A stretch of DNA of 64,000 bases from the NCBI GenBank assembly GCA_019236735.1, contig JAFAIM010000012.1, positions 85,761 to 149,760 on the forward strand, written 5' to 3'. The position numbers and the translations under genes are program-made. This stretch comes from Burkholderiaceae bacterium. GTDB lineage: Bacteria > Pseudomonadota > Gammaproteobacteria > Burkholderiales > Burkholderiaceae_F. Below are positions 18,258 to 27,664 of the stretch, in pieces. The notes under the pieces are model-generated. The model was given only the letters and a program-made list of their open reading frames with translations, was not told the DNA's origin and did not search any database. Each line of letters starts with the position of its first letter. Position 1 is the stretch's first letter.

Positions 18258-18899
18258 ATGCCAGAGGGGAACCGGTTCTTCACGCAGTTGCGCTGCCGTC
18301 CAGTAGGGCTCGCTGGGGCGTTCACGGCGGGCTTCACGCTGGTCGAGCTGCTGGTTGTGATCGCCATCGGTGCGATCCTGGCGGCGATCGCGGTGCCGTC
18401 GCTTCGTAACCTGGTTGCGGCCAACCAGCTCGCCGCGGCGACCGACACGTTGGCGGCCGCGCTGTACGAGGCGCGCAGCGAGGCGGGAAAGCTCGGCGTC
18501 CCGGTCGCGCTGGCGGCGACTGGAGGGAACTGGAACCTCGGCTGGACGAGCTTCGTGGATACTGACGGGGACGGAATTCTGCAGACCGGACAAGGAAGCC
18601 CCCCGGAAGTACTCCTTCGCACCGGAGGAGCGCTGCCGGCGTCCCTCACGATGAATTCGAAGGGAGCTGCCGCCGCGGCGTTCGCCAACGTCTTTTGGTT
18701 CGATCCGTCCGGGAGGCTGCTGACCAAGGGTCCGCCTGCTGCGACGGCAGAGTTCCTGTTCTGCCAGGGCGGCGGCCCGGCGAACGGAGGCGCCGCCAGG
18801 ATGATCACCATTTCCGCCTCGGGTCGCGTGCGGACTGCCAAGAACAACTCGTCGGGCGTGCCACTGGACGACGGGGGTATCCAGGTTCCTTGTTCGTAG
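18258..18899 (+). CDS. fimT: Minor pseudopilin, FimT/GspH family
   Basis: Minor type IV pilin thought to help prime pilus assembly and, in some species, bind DNA. A prepilin leader ends in Gly with the cleavage motif G-FTLVELLVVIAIGAIL (conserved Phe+1 and Glu+5) and is followed by the hydrophobic alpha-1 helix and a GspH-like beta-rich domain. The leader is long for a prepilin (about 25 residues). The product is 213 residues. First gene of the fimT-pilV-pilW-pilX-pilY1-pilE operon; the next gene starts 20 bases later. Confidence 0.88.
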   Translation: MPEGNRFFTQLRCRPVGLAGAFTAGFTLVELLVVIAIGAILAAIAVPSLRNLVAANQLAAATDTLAAALYEARSEAGKLGVPVALAATGGNWNLGWTSFVDTDGDGILQTGQGSPPEVLLRTGGALPASLTMNSKGAAAAAFANVFWFDPSGRLLTKGPPAATAEFLFCQGGGPANGGAARMITISASGRVRTAKNNSSGVPLDDGGIQVPCS

Positions 18900-18919
18900 T
18901 GATTTGCGGAGTCGATTCG

Positions 18920-19414
18920 ATGTTGCAACGATCCAAGCACCAACAGCGCGCAGTCCAGGGCGGCATGACGCTGATCGAAATTCTGGTGGCGATCGTCGTG
19001 CTGTCGGTCGGCTTGCTCGGCTTGGCTGGCTTGCAGTTGAAGGGACTGCAGGTGAACCAGGGTTCGGTGTATCGCTGGCAGGCTTCGATATTGGCCGAGG
19101 ACATGGCAGACCGACTGCGCGCCGATCGCGTGAACGCGATCAACGGGCTGTACAGTGGCACCTATAGCGCAAACACTGCACCTGCCGGGACTGCGCTCCC
19201 AGCGACGGAATGGGCCGACCGGCTGGCGCAACTGCCGCAGGCGGCGGCAACGGTCGCAGTGGTCGCGGCGGTCGCCCCGGCTCCGCCCGGCTTGTTCGTC
19301 GGGACAATCACGGTGAGCTGGACCGATACCCGCGCCGCCACCGGTTCGGGCGTTTCGCAAGCCGCTGCGGCTGTCGCCCCCCAGAGTTCCTTCCTGCTCT
19401 CGTCCGAGTTCTGA
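18920..19414 (+). CDS. pilV: Type IV pilus modification/minor pilin PilV
   Basis: Minor pilin of the PilV family. The 164-residue product carries the prepilin motif GG-MTLIEILVAIVVLSVGLLGLAGLQ split across the cleavage site, with Glu+5, and the characteristic Leu/Gly-rich helix of PilV followed by the conserved QASILAEDMADRLRA segment. The ATG at 18920 was chosen to give a short basic leader. It lies between fimT and pilW, whose GTG start follows the pilV stop by one base. Confidence 0.92.
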   Translation: MLQRSKHQQRAVQGGMTLIEILVAIVVLSVGLLGLAGLQLKGLQVNQGSVYRWQASILAEDMADRLRADRVNAINGLYSGTYSANTAPAGTALPATEWADRLAQLPQAAATVAVVAAVAPAPPGLFVGTITVSWTDTRAATGSGVSQAAAAVAPQSSFLLSSEF

Positions 19415-19415
19415 C

Positions 19416-20555
19416 GTGCACACATTTTCTTCGCGCCGCCGGCAGCTTGGCCTGACGCTGATCGAGGCGATGATCAGCATCGCGATCGGCCTTGTTGTCG
19501 TCAGCGCGGTTTCGTATATGTACCTCGGGTCGAAGGGCGCCTATCGCGGCAACGAATCGGTCGCGCAGATCCAGGATGCGGGGCGCTTCGCGCTGGACGC
19601 GATCACTCGTGACGTCCGGCGCACGGGCGCGCTTGGCTGCGGAACGCTGGACTCGGTCACGACGTCAACGACGATCAACATCACCGTGCTGCCCACTACA
19701 ACGACCGCGGTCGATGCAACGAAGATCAACATCGATCCGCTCATCAACCAACCAATGTCGATCCGCGGCTTTCAGCCGGCCGCGTACGGAAACGGAGTGC
19801 AGACGGCGGCACCGGCTGGCTGGACCGTGCCGGCTGGTGGACCGGCCTACTTCAACGGCGATGTGCTGCAACTGCAAATCGCTTCCGGCGCCCCGGTGCG
19901 TGTGACGACGAAACCGGATCCGGTGGCTGGCTTGATGACGATCGCCAACAACTCCCTGAACGGCGGTCTAACGGCGAATTTCAGCAACGCAGAATACGCT
20001 TTGCTTGGCAACTGCGCGGGCGCGACGATCCTTCAGGTCGTGAACAATCCCGCACCGACCCAGTTGGTTGCGGTGCAGTTCGCGACGGGAAACGTGGCTG
20101 CTTTCAACCAGACCGATTTCGCCACCACGACTTTGCCGACGCTGCAGCACTTCGACCAGGTGACCTACTACGTTGGGCGGGGCGCCACGTCGACTGCACT
20201 GTATCGCTATTCGCTCAGCGCTGGCACACCACCCCAGGAGGTGGTCGAGAACATCGAGGACATGGACGTCGTTTACGGCGTCGACACGAGCGGCGCGCAC
20301 GCCAGCGCCAACATTTACGAGCATGCCAACTCGGTGACAGGCGCAGCCGGCAACAACTGGTCCAACGTTGTCAGCGTCCGGATCTCGGTGATCGGAGTCG
20401 GCGACCAGCTCGGCGCCGCTCCGCAACCGCAGACGCTGCTGTTCCGTGGCCCCGACCCGAATCCTGTACCGGTGCCGCAGGTCGCTGCGGACACCCGATT
20501 GCGCCAGGTTTTCACCGCAACCGCGACGCTGCGCGATCGCATCACCCTACAGTGA
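19416..20555 (+). CDS. pilW: Minor pilin PilW
   Basis: PilW-family minor pilin of the complex that initiates type IV pilus assembly and presents PilY1. The 379-residue product has a prepilin leader (G-LTLIEAMISIAIGLVV, Glu+5), then the conserved YRGNESVAQIQDAGRFALD segment seen in two pieces and a long beta-rich C-terminal part ending TATLRDRI. It begins with GTG at 19416, one base after the pilV stop TGA. Confidence 0.92.
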   Translation: MHTFSSRRRQLGLTLIEAMISIAIGLVVVSAVSYMYLGSKGAYRGNESVAQIQDAGRFALDAITRDVRRTGALGCGTLDSVTTSTTINITVLPTTTTAVDATKINIDPLINQPMSIRGFQPAAYGNGVQTAAPAGWTVPAGGPAYFNGDVLQLQIASGAPVRVTTKPDPVAGLMTIANNSLNGGLTANFSNAEYALLGNCAGATILQVVNNPAPTQLVAVQFATGNVAAFNQTDFATTTLPTLQHFDQVTYYVGRGATSTALYRYSLSAGTPPQEVVENIEDMDVVYGVDTSGAHASANIYEHANSVTGAAGNNWSNVVSVRISVIGVGDQLGAAPQPQTLLFRGPDPNPVPVPQVAADTRLRQVFTATATLRDRITLQ

Positions 20556-20571
20556 AGCCGTCCGAAAACCG

Positions 20572-21183
20572 ATGAATCCTATGACACCCTCCACCCTCCC
20601 GCCTTCCGACCGCCCCGCGTCCGCGCTGATGAGGGCTCTCTCGCGCGAGCGGGGAATCGCGCTGATCGTCGGGCTGATCATCCTGGCGGTGCTGAGCATG
20701 ATCGGCGTGGCAGCGTTCTCGGTTTCGACGCAGGAAGAGCGGATGGCCGGCAATTCGCGCGAGCGCATCCGCGCATTCGAAGCGGCCGAGGCGGCGCTTC
20801 GTAACTGCGAGTCGATCGTCGTGAACAACGCGACCGCATTCGCCGGCGCGACCACGACCACGCCCGCCCCCAACACACCCGGCATGTATCTGGCACCGCA
20901 AGACTCGTCGACCGCGACCGCTCTCGAACAAGATCCGCTCGATCTTGAAGCGACCTGGCAGACCTCGAAGACCGCTGTGAGCCAGCTTCCCGCGGCCTCG
21001 TTCCCGAGCAGCGCATTTCCGCCGGCGTGCGTTGCCGAGTGGATCCGGCTGCCGAACTCGACCTTTACGCCCGGCTCGAGAAAGAACAGCACCAACACGG
21101 TGAGCATTGCGCACATCACTGCGCACGGTTACGGACGCAATGCCAACACAGTGGTACGGCTCGAGTCGTACTACGCCATGTAA
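20572..21183 (+). CDS. pilX: Minor pilin PilX
   Basis: PilX-type minor pilin. The 203-residue protein begins with a 28-residue leader (from the ATG at 20572) and a RERGIALIVGLIILAVLSM helix; unlike classical prepilins, PilX/GspK-type proteins have this RG-IALI form and the downstream motif STQEERMAGNSRERIRAFEAAEAALR, seen here. It lies 16 bases after pilW and 38 bases before pilY1. PilX, PilW and PilV probably assemble with PilY1 at the pilus tip. Confidence 0.9.
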   Translation: MNPMTPSTLPPSDRPASALMRALSRERGIALIVGLIILAVLSMIGVAAFSVSTQEERMAGNSRERIRAFEAAEAALRNCESIVVNNATAFAGATTTTPAPNTPGMYLAPQDSSTATALEQDPLDLEATWQTSKTAVSQLPAASFPSSAFPPACVAEWIRLPNSTFTPGSRKNSTNTVSIAHITAHGYGRNANTVVRLESYYAM

Positions 21184-21221
21184 TCGCCAACCGCCCAAAC
21201 CATCCGCGACGGAGACCTTCC

Positions 21222-24200
21222 ATGCATCGATCGCCGCTGATCAGAAGTCTTGTCACCGCAGCCGGGCTGTGGTTGACCGCCGCCGCCGCGTGGGCGCAGT
21301 ACGCCATATCGGAGCTTCCGGCGCTGACCGCGCAGCCGCCGACCAATGTCGTGATAGATATGGACGACTCGGGCAGTATGCGGTGGGCGTACGTTCCGGA
21401 CTCGTACGGCGCCTGCACCGGCACGCGCCGGTTCAATTCCGGACAGTTCAACGCGCTCGCGTACAACCCATACATTACCTATCCGGCCCCCGTCAAAATC
21501 GATAACACGTTGAGCCCGCCGCTGCAGACGCTGACGACCAGCTTTACGCAGGCATGGATCGACGGCTTCAACACGGCAGCCGGTGCGGTCGACCTGTCGA
21601 CCGCTTATGCGCCGACCGCCGAGTACTCGCCGGGCAGCACAAGCCAGACGTTTTCGCCGCATCCTAGCCAGGATATGACGACGATTTCGGGGGGAGCCGC
21701 ACCCGCCTCGAATGGCGCGCTCCCATTTTCGGTCGCGCCGATGGCCAGCAGGATGGTCGCGCTGGCGATCCAGACTTCCGGCTCCTCCGGCAGTTGCGGT
21801 GGGTCGTACGGTGGCAACGGCGGTGGCGGCGGCGGCGGCAACCAGTTCGGGCCGCATAGCGGGAGCAACTCCGAGACCGGCGTACCCGCCTACTACTACA
21901 TATACGATCCGACGTTCACCAACTCCTCGGCCGCCTCGTGCGGGTCGACCTCGCAGAACGACGACAACTGCTACCGGTACGTCCGGGTCACGAACACCTC
22001 CGGTCCTGGATCCAGCGACGAGCGGCCGAACTTCGCCAACTGGTACTCGTTCTACCGCACTCGGCACCTGATGATCGCGAGCGCCGGTGCAATATCGATG
22101 GCCGACTCGACTCTGACGCAGACGCGGGTGACGTGGCGCGCGCTGAATACCTGCACCGACATGGTTGCCGGCAACGACTGTTCAGGCTGGGACGGCGTCG
22201 TTGTCGATAACCGGCTCCGCACCTTCAGCGGCTCTCAGCAGACGAATTTCTATAAATGGCTGCAACGGGTTCCGGCCGCCCAGCCGACGCCACAGCGCTC
22301 GACCTTGAGCTACATCGGCGACTATTTCAGCGCGCCGTCGTCGTCCAATACCGCGCTCGGAACCACCGCGCTCGGCGCCAACGGCCCGTACGGCATCAAC
22401 CCGAACCAGCCGACGACCAACGCCGCCAGCGCCGAGCTCGCGTGCGTTCGCAACTACGGGATCGTGCTGACCGACGGCCAGTGGAACCAGGACAGCAGCA
22501 ACGCCTTTTTCGGCGCGGCCGATGCTACCGCGACGACGCTGCCAGACGGTACCGCCTACAGTCCAACGGCGACGCCGATCTACGGCAACGACAACAATCA
22601 GAACACGCTGTCCGACGTCTCCTTCCATTATTGGTCAACCAACCTGCGTCCCGACCTCACCGGCGCCGCCGGTGCGACATTGCCGTCGCCGTACTGCCCG
22701 CTTGGCGGAACCACGAGCGGCCCGAACCCGACGTGCGTCAACTACTGGGATCCGCGCAACGATCCGGCGACCTGGGTGCACCTGACAACCTTCACGATCG
22801 GCGTCGGGATGACCAGCACGATGAATGTGGCGGGCATACCTTGGTGGGGCAACGACTTCACCACACAGTACACGCAGCCGGGATACCTGAACCTGTGGAA
22901 CGGCACGAATGCCTGGCCGGCGATCAGCAACGGCGCGATGTCGGGTGACGTCGGGAAGGCGTACGACCTGTGGCACGCGGCGCTCAACAGCCGGGGCCTG
23001 GCATTCAGCGCCGAGAGTCCGGCCGACCTGATCAGCTCGTTCCAACAGACGATGAACCGCATCAAGGCGTCGCTCCCCGCGCAGACCGCGATTTCGACCA
23101 ATTCGACCAGCCTGGCCACTGGGACGGTCGAATACGGGGCCTCGTATGACCCGGTCGACTGGAGCGGCAGGGTAAAGGCCTTCGCGTTCTCGAGCACTAC
23201 CGGCACGTTCAGCACGACCCCAATCTGGACCACAGATGCCACCAGCCCATTCGGCGGACCCGGCGCGCGCAGCATCTACACGTCCAACGATGCGTTCACG
23301 TTCGGAGGCACTCCTCCGAACCCGCCGATCGCGTCGGTGGGCAAGGGCATACAGTTCGTGAGCACCGACCTGTCGTTCCAGCCGATCTGGGCGCGGGCGA
23401 TGGGAATAAACGCGACGCCACAGCAGGGCACCGACACGCTGAACTGGTTGCGAGGAGATACGAGCAAGGAAATTCGCTTCCCCAACGGCGATTTCCGCAA
23501 CCGCGTCACAACGGTTTTGGGTGACATCGTCGATTCGTCGCCGGTATTCGCCTGGCACGACGATTTCGGCTACGCAGGGCTTCCTGAGGGTGGACCGGGA
23601 GGAGCGACGTACCAGTCGTTCGTGATGAGCAAAGGCAGTTCGGCCGGGTCGATCTACAAGGCACAGGGAATGGTCTACGTCGGCGCCAACGACGGCATGC
23701 TGCACGGCTTCGACGCTACAACCGGACAGGAAGTGTTCGCGTATGTGCCGCACGACGTCGTGCCGAACCTGCCTGCGCTGGCGCAACTATCGTATTCGCA
23801 CCGATTCTACGTCGACCAGACTCCGTATGTCGGCGACGCCTGCGTTGGTTCCGGCCCGGGCAGCTGCACCTGGAAGAGCGTGCTGGTCGGCACCACCGGC
23901 GCCGGCGGCCAGAGCGTGTTCGCGCTCGATGTAACCAACCCGAACACGATGGAATCCGGTAGCGGAACAGGCAACGTGCTGTGGGACTTGGACGGATATG
24001 GCGCGACCAACCCGAACGGTGATCCCGACCTTGGCTTCACGATTGGCACGCCCACGATCGCGCGGCTGAATAGCGGCGACTGGGTGGCGGTCTTCGGCAA
24101 CGGCTATCTGAGCCAACGCGGCTGCGCGGTGCTGTTCCTTGTTCGGCTGTCGGACGGGGTGATTACGAAAATCGACACCTCGGGTCTGGCTTCGACCGCC

Positions 24201-25229
24201 ACGTGCACCGCGAGCAATATCAACGCGTCCAATGGACTGGGGACGGTGACGCTGGCCCCGGACCCGACCAACAATCTGATCACCGGCTTCATTTACGTCG
24301 GCGATCTGATGGGGAACATGTGGAAATTCGACGTGCGGACGACAAGCGCTAGCGGCGGCACTATCGCAGGTGGGTTCAAGCTGTTCTCCGCTTCGCCGAG
24401 CTGCGCGGCTTCTCCGACGACGTGCAAACCGATCACCGCCGCGCCGGTGCTTGGTCCTGCATTGCCGGGAATGACCGGCTCGATGGTGTACTTCGGTACC
24501 GGGCGCCTGTTCGCGGTCGGCGACCTTGCCACGACCTCGACACAGAGTTTCTACGGCATCCTGGACAATGGCAGCACGACGACGGTGAGCGCCGGCTCCC
24601 TGGTGCAGCAGACGATCACCGACAGCGGAACCACGCGCACGGTCAGCACGAATCCGGTGAACCCCCCCAAGATGGGCTGGTTCATGAACCTGCCCGATTC
24701 GGGTGAGCGAGTGACGGTCGCGCCGGTGCTGTTCGACGGCTTTGTGCTTTTCGATACCGACGTTCCGACGTCCAGCAGCTGCAGCTCCGGCGGATCGGGC
24801 TGGACGATGGCCGTCTCGGCCACCAGCAGCATCGTTGGGGGACTGAATCCGTTCACCGGAACCAGCCCCGGTGTGAATGGCGTCCTCTTCACCTACGGCC
24901 TCCCCGAGGGTCTTCAGATCTTTACGACGCCTTCGAGCCCCGGCAACCCCGGTGGCCCCGGTGGCCCGGGTAACAAGGGTGGCGGGAGTGGCCCGGGTGG
25001 CCCGGGTGGCCCGGGTAACCCAGGTGGCCCTGGTAACCCCGGTGGCCCGGGTGGCCCACTCACGGGGCCGCCAGTGCCGCCGGGACCGCCAGGGACATCG
25101 AGAGGGCCGGGTGGTAACACCAACTGTGGTGCATCGGCGAACACTTCCGGAACCAGTGGCGGTGCGAGCGCCGGACTCACCTTCTGCCCAGTTCAGGGGA
25201 GAATCGCCTGGCACGAGCTGGCGGACTGA
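21222..25229 (+). CDS. pilY1: Type IV pilus tip adhesin/assembly factor PilY1
   Basis: Large secreted pilus-tip protein that controls pilus extension, adhesion and surface sensing. The 1335-residue product has a signal peptide (cleaved after AAAWAQ), a vWA-like N-terminal domain with a MIDAS-type DDSGSM motif at about residues 48-53, a Gly-rich insert near residues 190-206, and a C-terminal PilY1 beta-propeller ([44 protein letters not shown]). Two oddities: the position just before YVGDL, usually an Asp-rich calcium loop, reads DPTNNLIT here, and a collagen-like Gly-X-Pro tract follows at about residues 1239-1300, before a Cys-containing tail. It is in the minor-pilin operon. Confidence 0.93.
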   Translation: MHRSPLIRSLVTAAGLWLTAAAAWAQYAISELPALTAQPPTNVVIDMDDSGSMRWAYVPDSYGACTGTRRFNSGQFNALAYNPYITYPAPVKIDNTLSPPLQTLTTSFTQAWIDGFNTAAGAVDLSTAYAPTAEYSPGSTSQTFSPHPSQDMTTISGGAAPASNGALPFSVAPMASRMVALAIQTSGSSGSCGGSYGGNGGGGGGGNQFGPHSGSNSETGVPAYYYIYDPTFTNSSAASCGSTSQNDDNCYRYVRVTNTSGPGSSDERPNFANWYSFYRTRHLMIASAGAISMADSTLTQTRVTWRALNTCTDMVAGNDCSGWDGVVVDNRLRTFSGSQQTNFYKWLQRVPAAQPTPQRSTLSYIGDYFSAPSSSNTALGTTALGANGPYGINPNQPTTNAASAELACVRNYGIVLTDGQWNQDSSNAFFGAADATATTLPDGTAYSPTATPIYGNDNNQNTLSDVSFHYWSTNLRPDLTGAAGATLPSPYCPLGGTTSGPNPTCVNYWDPRNDPATWVHLTTFTIGVGMTSTMNVAGIPWWGNDFTTQYTQPGYLNLWNGTNAWPAISNGAMSGDVGKAYDLWHAALNSRGLAFSAESPADLISSFQQTMNRIKASLPAQTAISTNSTSLATGTVEYGASYDPVDWSGRVKAFAFSSTTGTFSTTPIWTTDATSPFGGPGARSIYTSNDAFTFGGTPPNPPIASVGKGIQFVSTDLSFQPIWARAMGINATPQQGTDTLNWLRGDTSKEIRFPNGDFRNRVTTVLGDIVDSSPVFAWHDDFGYAGLPEGGPGGATYQSFVMSKGSSAGSIYKAQGMVYVGANDGMLHGFDATTGQEVFAYVPHDVVPNLPALAQLSYSHRFYVDQTPYVGDACVGSGPGSCTWKSVLVGTTGAGGQSVFALDVTNPNTMESGSGTGNVLWDLDGYGATNPNGDPDLGFTIGTPTIARLNSGDWVAVFGNGYLSQRGCAVLFLVRLSDGVITKIDTSGLASTATCTASNINASNGLGTVTLAPDPTNNLITGFIYVGDLMGNMWKFDVRTTSASGGTIAGGFKLFSASPSCAASPTTCKPITAAPVLGPALPGMTGSMVYFGTGRLFAVGDLATTSTQSFYGILDNGSTTTVSAGSLVQQTITDSGTTRTVSTNPVNPPKMGWFMNLPDSGERVTVAPVLFDGFVLFDTDVPTSSSCSSGGSGWTMAVSATSSIVGGLNPFTGTSPGVNGVLFTYGLPEGLQIFTTPSSPGNPGGPGGPGNKGGGSGPGGPGGPGNPGGPGNPGGPGGPLTGPPVPPGPPGTSRGPGGNTNCGASANTSGTSGGASAGLTFCPVQGRIAWHELAD
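24936..25117 (+). repeat. GGTGGCCCGGGTAAC-type coding repeat (collagen-like tract of PilY1)
   Basis: A run of GGN-NNN-CCN codons giving Gly-X-Pro triplets (GGP, GNP, GNK, SGP), with nearly identical 9-base units GGTGGCCCG repeated, interspersed with GGTAACCC. It is in frame with the pilY1 gene and ends in Pro-rich sequence ([10 protein letters not shown]). Such repeats are prone to slippage, so the unit number may differ between strains. Confidence 0.85.
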
Positions 25230-25258
25230 GCCGAATGAATTCGGGAGGGGCGATTGCC

Positions 25259-25798
25259 ATGGGTTGCGCGGACATCCACAACAGCCGCGCGCGCGGCTTC
25301 ACACTGCTCGAGGCCCTGGTCGCGATGGCACTGATCGCCATTCTGGCGGCGATCGCGATCCCGCAGTATTCGGCCTACACAATTCGGGGCCAGCGCGGCG
25401 CGGCGAAAGCCGCGCTGCAGCAGGCTGCGCAGTACCTGGAGCGCAATTACACGGCGAACGGCTGCTACGACTTTGACACGGCGGCGAATGCCTGCGCTGC
25501 GACGGCTGCTCTGCCGAGCCCGTATTCACCGAACGGCGGCGGCGCGATCACCTATGTGCTCAGCGTGACTTTCCCCGCCAATCCCACCGTGGGTCAGACC
25601 TACCAACTCGCTGCTGCGCCTTGTGGAACTGCCGCCGCGGGTTGCGCGGTCGCGGGCAGCAATACGACGTTCACGGATCCGACGTGCGGGGCGCTCACAC
25701 TCGACAACACCGGCCAGCAGGGCGTCGATCAGCCCGGCACTGGACAGGGAGCACCCGTTTTTACGCCCGCGCTCGTGGCCACCTGCTGGCAACGCTGA
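25259..25798 (+). CDS. pilE: Type IV pilin protein, PilE-like minor pilin
   Basis: The 179-residue product has a prepilin leader with RG-FTLLEALVAMALIAILAAIAIPQYSAY split across the cleavage site (Phe+1, Glu+5), the typical pilin helix, and a C-terminal globular domain with four or more Cys (CYDFDTAANAC, then CGTAAAGC and the final CW). The ATG at 25259 was preferred because GGGAGGGG lies eight bases before it; an ATG at 25235 is also possible. Last gene of the operon, 29 bases after pilY1. As a minor, not the major, pilin it probably caps or stabilises the PilVWX-PilY1 complex. Confidence 0.87.
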   Translation: MGCADIHNSRARGFTLLEALVAMALIAILAAIAIPQYSAYTIRGQRGAAKAALQQAAQYLERNYTANGCYDFDTAANACAATAALPSPYSPNGGGAITYVLSVTFPANPTVGQTYQLAAAPCGTAAAGCAVAGSNTTFTDPTCGALTLDNTGQQGVDQPGTGQGAPVFTPALVATCWQR

Positions 25799-25800
25799 CC

Positions 25801-26262
25801 TTACGGCTCCTTGAAGCTCGCCCCGGCCTGATCGGCCATCCACGCCACCGCTCGCGCGACCTCCTGCGGGTCCAGGTCCGCGCCCCCTCCTTTGGGCGGC
25901 ATCGCCTTGAAACCCTCGGTCGCGTGCTTGACCAGCGTGTCGAACCCTTGCCCGATGCGGGGGCCCCAGGCCTTCTTGTCGCCCACCTTCGGTGCGCCGG
26001 CCACCCCCGCACCGTGGCACGCAATGCATAAGCCCGAGTAGACCGTCTGGCCGCTGCGCAGCGCATGCGCTGCCGGCGCAGCGGCGACGAATTCCTCGTG
26101 CGCCATCGGTGCCAGGCGCGCAGCGACCGCCTCGGGGGTCATCGCCGCGGCCGAGGACGCCGCCAACGGCGGGTATGCGAAGCTGCCCGCGATCACCACC
26201 ACCACAGCAATCGCGACGCAGACCGGCAGGTACACAGGAAAGATGCGCGAGGATGAGGCCAC
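25801..26262 (-). CDS. Cytochrome c5-like, membrane-anchored
   Basis: Class I c-type cytochrome for periplasmic electron transfer. From a GTG start at 26262 (with AAGGAAA seven bases before it) the 153-residue protein has one N-terminal membrane helix (IFPVYLPVCVAIAVVVVIAG), a haem-binding CIACH motif and a distal axial Met in FKAMPPKGGG. The MPPKGG context and short size match the cytochrome c5/c555 family. It is convergent with the pilus operon (two bases from the pilE stop). The partner oxidase or reductase is not in this window. Confidence 0.87.
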   Translation of the reverse strand: MASSSRIFPVYLPVCVAIAVVVVIAGSFAYPPLAASSAAAMTPEAVAARLAPMAHEEFVAAAPAAHALRSGQTVYSGLCIACHGAGVAGAPKVGDKKAWGPRIGQGFDTLVKHATEGFKAMPPKGGGADLDPQEVARAVAWMADQAGASFKEP

Positions 26263-26441
26263 CGTTGGGTTTCCTTGCGAAAGGGTGGGAATCGGCGATC
26301 TGCGCGCAAGTATATCGGCGCGAATGGGCGTTACATCGGGCCACACATCTGGCGGCGTCTGTCGCCGCCGCATTTGTCGCGGCCGCACTTGTCGCGCCCG
26401 TTGGACGGTCCGAAGCGCAGTCGGTAAGCTCCTCGCTGCAC

Positions 26442-26517
26442 GCGCCTGTAGCTCAGTGGATAGAGTGACGGCCTCCGAAGCCGTAGGTCGCAGGTTCGAC
26501 TCCTGTCAGGCGCGCCA
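26442..26517 (+). tRNA. tRNA-Arg(CCG)
   Basis: Full cloverleaf: acceptor GCGCCTG/CAGGCGC, D arm GCTCAGTGGATAGAGT, anticodon stem ACGGC/GCCGT with loop CTCCGAA giving anticodon CCG at 26475-26477 (reads CGG), T arm GCAGG-TTCGACT-CCTGT, discriminator G and encoded CCA. 76 bases. It lies 101 bases upstream of a toxin-antitoxin pair; no integrase is adjacent. Confidence 0.96.
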
Positions 26518-26618
26518 CTTCTGACCGTTCCGATACTGCTCCGAACGGCGAGCGCCCGTGCCACCAAGCTGACGCAACCGGTTGCCGGCAGAACCCGTTC
26601 GCGGGTAACCTGTTTCCC

Positions 26619-26831
26619 ATGAGGCAGCCGACCGTTTCGCGCAACCCCGAGATCATGGGGGGAACCGCCGTATTCCACGGGACAAGAGTTCCCGTGCAGA
26701 CGCTGCTGGACTACCTCGAGGCGGGTGAGTCGATCGATGATTTCCTGGAGGGATTTCCGACGGTGACCCGCGAGCTTGTCATCGCCTTCCTGGAGGAGGC
26801 AAAGGAGCGCGTGATCGACGCGGCCCCGTGA
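26619..26831 (+). CDS. DUF433 antitoxin
   Basis: 70-residue DUF433 protein with the family pattern NPEIMGGTAVFHGTRVPVQTL and LLDYLEAGESIDDFLEGFP, followed by a helix ending the product. DUF433 proteins are small winged-helix-type DNA binders, commonly the antitoxin of DUF5615 (PIN-like) toxins. The downstream toxin gene overlaps its stop by four bases (GTGA), so the pair is coupled. A hairpin ACCCG-TTCG-CGGGT at 26593-26606, 12 bases before the start, may be an operator or leader structure. Confidence 0.88.
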   Translation: MRQPTVSRNPEIMGGTAVFHGTRVPVQTLLDYLEAGESIDDFLEGFPTVTRELVIAFLEEAKERVIDAAP

Positions 26832-27151
26832 GAGTACTGCTCGACGAGTGCGTGGATCGACGTCTGGCCCGCGACATCGTCGGCCACGACGTCAAGACCG
26901 CCCGCCAAATGGGCTGGTCCACGATCAAGAACGGCGAGCTGCTGGCCCTGGCGTCGCAGAACTTCGACGTATTCGTCACGGTGGACAGGAACCTCGTTTT
27001 TCAGCAGAACCTCAAGGCATTATCGGTTGCGGTCATTGTCCTTCGGGCAAGAACAAATCGCCTCGCAGACTTGAAACCTCTGGTACCGAGCCTGCTCGCC
27101 GCCATCGAAGCGGCCGCACCGGGTGTACCGAGATTCGTCGGCGACGGTTGA
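26828..27151 (+). CDS. DUF5615 PIN-like toxin
   Basis: The 107-residue protein starts with MRVLLDECVDRRLARDI and includes VKTARQMGW and FDVFVTVDRNLVFQQNL, the acidic-residue pattern (Asp6, Glu7 and a later Asp) of PIN-like DUF5615 proteins. These are predicted RNases paired with DUF433 antitoxins. It starts with GTG at 26828, overlapping the antitoxin stop by four bases. Activity is inferred from family. Confidence 0.87.
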   Translation: MRVLLDECVDRRLARDIVGHDVKTARQMGWSTIKNGELLALASQNFDVFVTVDRNLVFQQNLKALSVAVIVLRARTNRLADLKPLVPSLLAAIEAAAPGVPRFVGDG

Positions 27152-27152
27152 C

Positions 27153-27191
27153 GCCGGCGCGCTGGCCGCCGGCGCGCTGGCCGCCGGCGCG
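27153..27191 (+). repeat. 15-base tandem repeat, 2.6 copies
   Basis: GCCGGCGCGCTGGCC repeated at 27153 and 27168, with a partial third copy GCCGGCGCG. It begins just after the toxin stop and lies in the leader of the DUF971 gene. Confidence 0.75.
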
Positions 27192-27216
27192 TATCATCCT
27201 TCGCGGATTTCAAGCC

Positions 27217-27663
27217 ATGAGCGGACTTTCTCCCGACTCGCCCCGGCCGACCGAGATCACGCTGCACACGGAGTCGCGCGTATTGGAGATCGCGTTCAGC
27301 GACGGCTCGACGTTCCGGCTGCCGTACGAGTTCCTGCGCGTGCATTCGCCGTCGGCGGAGGTGCGGGGACACGGCCCGGGGCAGGAGCAATTGCAGGTCG
27401 GTAAACGCGATGTGACGATCGTCTCGGCCGAGCCCGTTGGCCATTACGGACTGCAGCCGACGTTTTCGGACGGTCATTCCACCGGGATTTACTCCTGGGA
27501 CCTGCTGTACGAGCTGGGGATGAATCAGGATCAGTTGTGGGCGCAGTACCTGGAACGGCTGCAGGCAGCGGAGGCGAGCCGCGATCCCTCCGCGCCTGGC
27601 GGCGCTACGGAGAGCAGGCCCGCCGCACCGGTAGAGCACGGCTGCGGGCGACACGGACACTGA
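27217..27663 (+). CDS. DUF971 (gamma-butyrobetaine hydroxylase-like N-terminal) protein
   Basis: The 148-residue protein matches the DUF971 pattern: [27 protein letters not shown] in two segments, [36 protein letters not shown] also in pieces, then a His/Cys tail (EHGCGRHGH) that could bind metal. DUF971 is a beta-rich domain; its role is not settled, though relatives contribute to iron-sulfur or metal handling. Placement directly before ubiE (one base gap) is common in Burkholderiales. The start is the ATG at 27217. Confidence 0.85.
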   Translation: MSGLSPDSPRPTEITLHTESRVLEIAFSDGSTFRLPYEFLRVHSPSAEVRGHGPGQEQLQVGKRDVTIVSAEPVGHYGLQPTFSDGHSTGIYSWDLLYELGMNQDQLWAQYLERLQAAEASRDPSAPGGATESRPAAPVEHGCGRHGH

Positions 27664-27664
27664 T

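Noticed and set aside
24936..25117. CRISPR-like repeat run
   Set aside because: Repeats are 9 bases, contiguous, in frame and encode Gly-X-Pro; no spacers.
26442..27191. tRNA-linked integrative island
   Set aside because: No integrase, no repeat of the tRNA 3' end within the window, and the genes that follow are core (ubi operon).
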